This document shows positions 48,882 through 49,947 of a stretch of DNA of 49,947 nt, piece after piece. The first letter of the stretch is position 1. Each line of letters begins with the position of its first letter. Both the position numbers and the translations under genes were made by a program. The stretch covers positions 1 to 49,947 of the forward strand of contig NZ_JAKRGC010000016.1 in NCBI RefSeq assembly GCF_022347745.1. Reading direction: 5' to 3'. The notes beneath the pieces were generated by a model. It ran no database searches and was not told the origin of the DNA. It saw only the letters and a program-made list of their open reading frames with translations. Source of the stretch: Streptomyces sp. OfavH-34-F (GTDB taxonomy: Bacteria; Actinomycetota; Actinomycetes; Streptomycetales; Streptomycetaceae).

Positions 48882-49577
48882 TCAACCCGCCAGCCGCACA
48901 TCGGTGCCGGTGACGGCGATCTCCAGGCCCTCGGCGGTCGGCTGGATCTTCTCCAGTTTCAGGCCGTCGGGCAGCCCGCCGACCCGGCGCTCGAAGTCGG
49001 TCTTCTCGCGGACCAGCCGCTCCAGACCCGGGATGCCCTCGCCCGGCACCTTGTCCGCGTGGACGCGGACGGTGTGGCCGTCGACCAGCGTGACGGTGGA
49101 CAGCACGCTGCGCGAGACCGGGCGCCCCAGCAGCGGGATGCTGACGGTCCCGGTCACCTTCACCTTGCCGTTGCCGCCGTACTCGACCGCGACGCCGTCA
49201 CTGGCGGCCTCGGTCAGGTCCTCGTACGAGATGACCGCCGTGCCCTCGGCCCGGGCGGCGGTGGCGCCGGAGAAGCCGTCGCTCAGCCGGACGTCGCGCA
49301 GCTCGGCGTCCATGGTGGAGATCCGCAGCGCGCGGCCGCCGGCGCGGGTCTCGATCCCGGTGAGCCGCACCTCGACCTCGTCCAGCTCGGAGCCGGCGAC
49401 CTGGGTCAGGAACGGGAAGCCCTTGATGGAGATGTCGGTGGACCCGATCCGCGCGCCCTGCACCTGCACCCGGTCCTCGGCCTGCGACTCGACGACGTAC
49501 ACCGCCACCCGGTCCACGACGGTGAACACCGCCGCCAGGACCACCAGGACGACGACCGATATCCGCAGTGCGCGCAT
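48882..49577 (-). CDS. DUF2993 (LmeA-like) membrane-anchored protein
   Basis: 231 residues from ATG at 49577. One N-terminal helix (RISVVVLVVLAAVFTVVDRVAVYVV) anchors an extracytoplasmic domain: SIKGFPFLTQVAGSELDEVEVRLTGI is the conserved GFPFLTQ motif of DUF2993, followed by RISTMDAELRDVRL and VSIPLLGRP. Mycobacterial LmeA, of the same family, binds lipids and helps lipomannan mannosylation; a lipid-binding envelope role is likely. Confidence 0.9.
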   Translation of the reverse strand: MRALRISVVVLVVLAAVFTVVDRVAVYVVESQAEDRVQVQGARIGSTDISIKGFPFLTQVAGSELDEVEVRLTGIETRAGGRALRISTMDAELRDVRLSDGFSGATAARAEGTAVISYEDLTEAASDGVAVEYGGNGKVKVTGTVSIPLLGRPVSRSVLSTVTLVDGHTVRVHADKVPGEGIPGLERLVREKTDFERRVGGLPDGLKLEKIQPTAEGLEIAVTGTDVRLAG

Positions 49578-49745
49578 GCTCTCTCTTCCCCCACCCTGCC
49601 GTGCCCACGGCCCACCGGGGCCCGCGAGCCTCCTGTCGACCGCACGGCACGTCCCCGCGTGACCGACGTACGAAAGCCCCCCAACGGTTCCCCGCGGAGG
49701 GCCTCGTCATGCGGACGACACGCTACGGATACGAGCGGTACGGGA

Positions 49746-49947
49746 CTACGTCAATGCGCGGCCCAGCAGGTAGACGGCCGGAGCCGCCGCGGTCAGCGGC
49801 AGCGCCACACCCGCCGTCATGTGGACGAAGCGTGACGGGTAGTCGTAGCTGGCCACCCGCAGTCCGACCAGCGCGCACACCCCGGCCGCCAGGCCCAGCA
49901 GCGCGCCCTTCCCGCCCAGGTCGGTGGCCGCTCCGGCCACCGCGCCC
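49746..49947 (-). CDS. Membrane protein, 5' end outside window
   Basis: The visible 66 codons contain hydrophobic helices (KGALLGLAAGVCALVGLRV; VALPLTAAAPAVYLLGRAL) linked by ASYDYPSRFVHMTAG, ending with stop at 49746. The frame is open to the window edge, so the N-terminus may lie beyond it; a GTG at 49940 is the only candidate start inside. Function not recognised. Confidence 0.55.
   Translation of the reverse strand, partial: GAVAGAATDLGGKGALLGLAAGVCALVGLRVASYDYPSRFVHMTAGVALPLTAAAPAVYLLGRALT

Overview
The window reads as Streptomyces chromosome (or a very close relative). Nearly all genes are GC-rich with strong third-position G/C, GTG and TTG starts are common, and the gene set includes mycothiol synthesis (mshA), the PhoR-PhoP/PhoU locus, a Nur-type Fur regulator, the WhiG anti-sigma factor RsiG, CarD and several actinobacterial DUF families. 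From memory, the gene order matches the S. coelicolor SCO4170-SCO4235 neighbourhood, read in reverse.

Left chromosomal arm (1-11.8 kb): end of an Opp/Dpp-type importer (lipoprotein plus truncated permease) behind a Zur-like box; a GNAT enzyme; ispD-ispF; carD; a secreted lipoprotein; phoR-phoP divergent from phoU across PHO-box repeats; a tiny Cys-rich protein; an MFS exporter; gpmA.

Mobile element (about 11.8-26.26 kb): a pSAM2-type actinobacterial integrative and conjugative element (AICE) that appears to sit in the 3' end of gpmA. It carries int, xis, rep, small Spd-type transfer proteins, an FtsK-like tra gene, a SCO3933-type protein, a KorSA-like GntR repressor, a Pif-like Nudix protein, an anti-sigma-type ATPase and recurring ACTCGT operators. 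int, rep, tra and one spd gene contain frameshifts and another gene has an in-frame amber codon, so this copy looks immobile unless these are sequence errors. Its cargo is visibly AT-richer: a 1034-residue protein joining an HD domain to an Hsp90/GHKL ATPase, overlapping a two-helix membrane protein that looks like a SLATT effector. I infer an undescribed defence (abortive infection) module, and this is the most interesting content of the window. A long structured hairpin lies just downstream of it, and a 13-bp tandem array bracketed by inverted repeats lies beside int.

Right chromosomal arm (26.3-49.9 kb): a small toxin-antitoxin-like pair; a lipoprotein; YbjN; mshA; a methyltransferase; an NlpC/P60 hydrolase; a receiver-PP2C phosphatase; DUF2516, HbhA-like and XRE genes with a perfect palindromic operator; a patch of small orphan genes (35.6-37.9 kb); an MBL-fold hydrolase and a frameshifted phosphotransferase; TetR, Eis-like and asparaginase genes; rsiG; dtd; ygfZ-like; nur; nitrobindin; DsrE; DUF3099; and a sulfurtransferase operon preceded by a Cys-containing leader peptide. 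The window closes with an LmeA-like DUF2993 gene and a truncated membrane gene.
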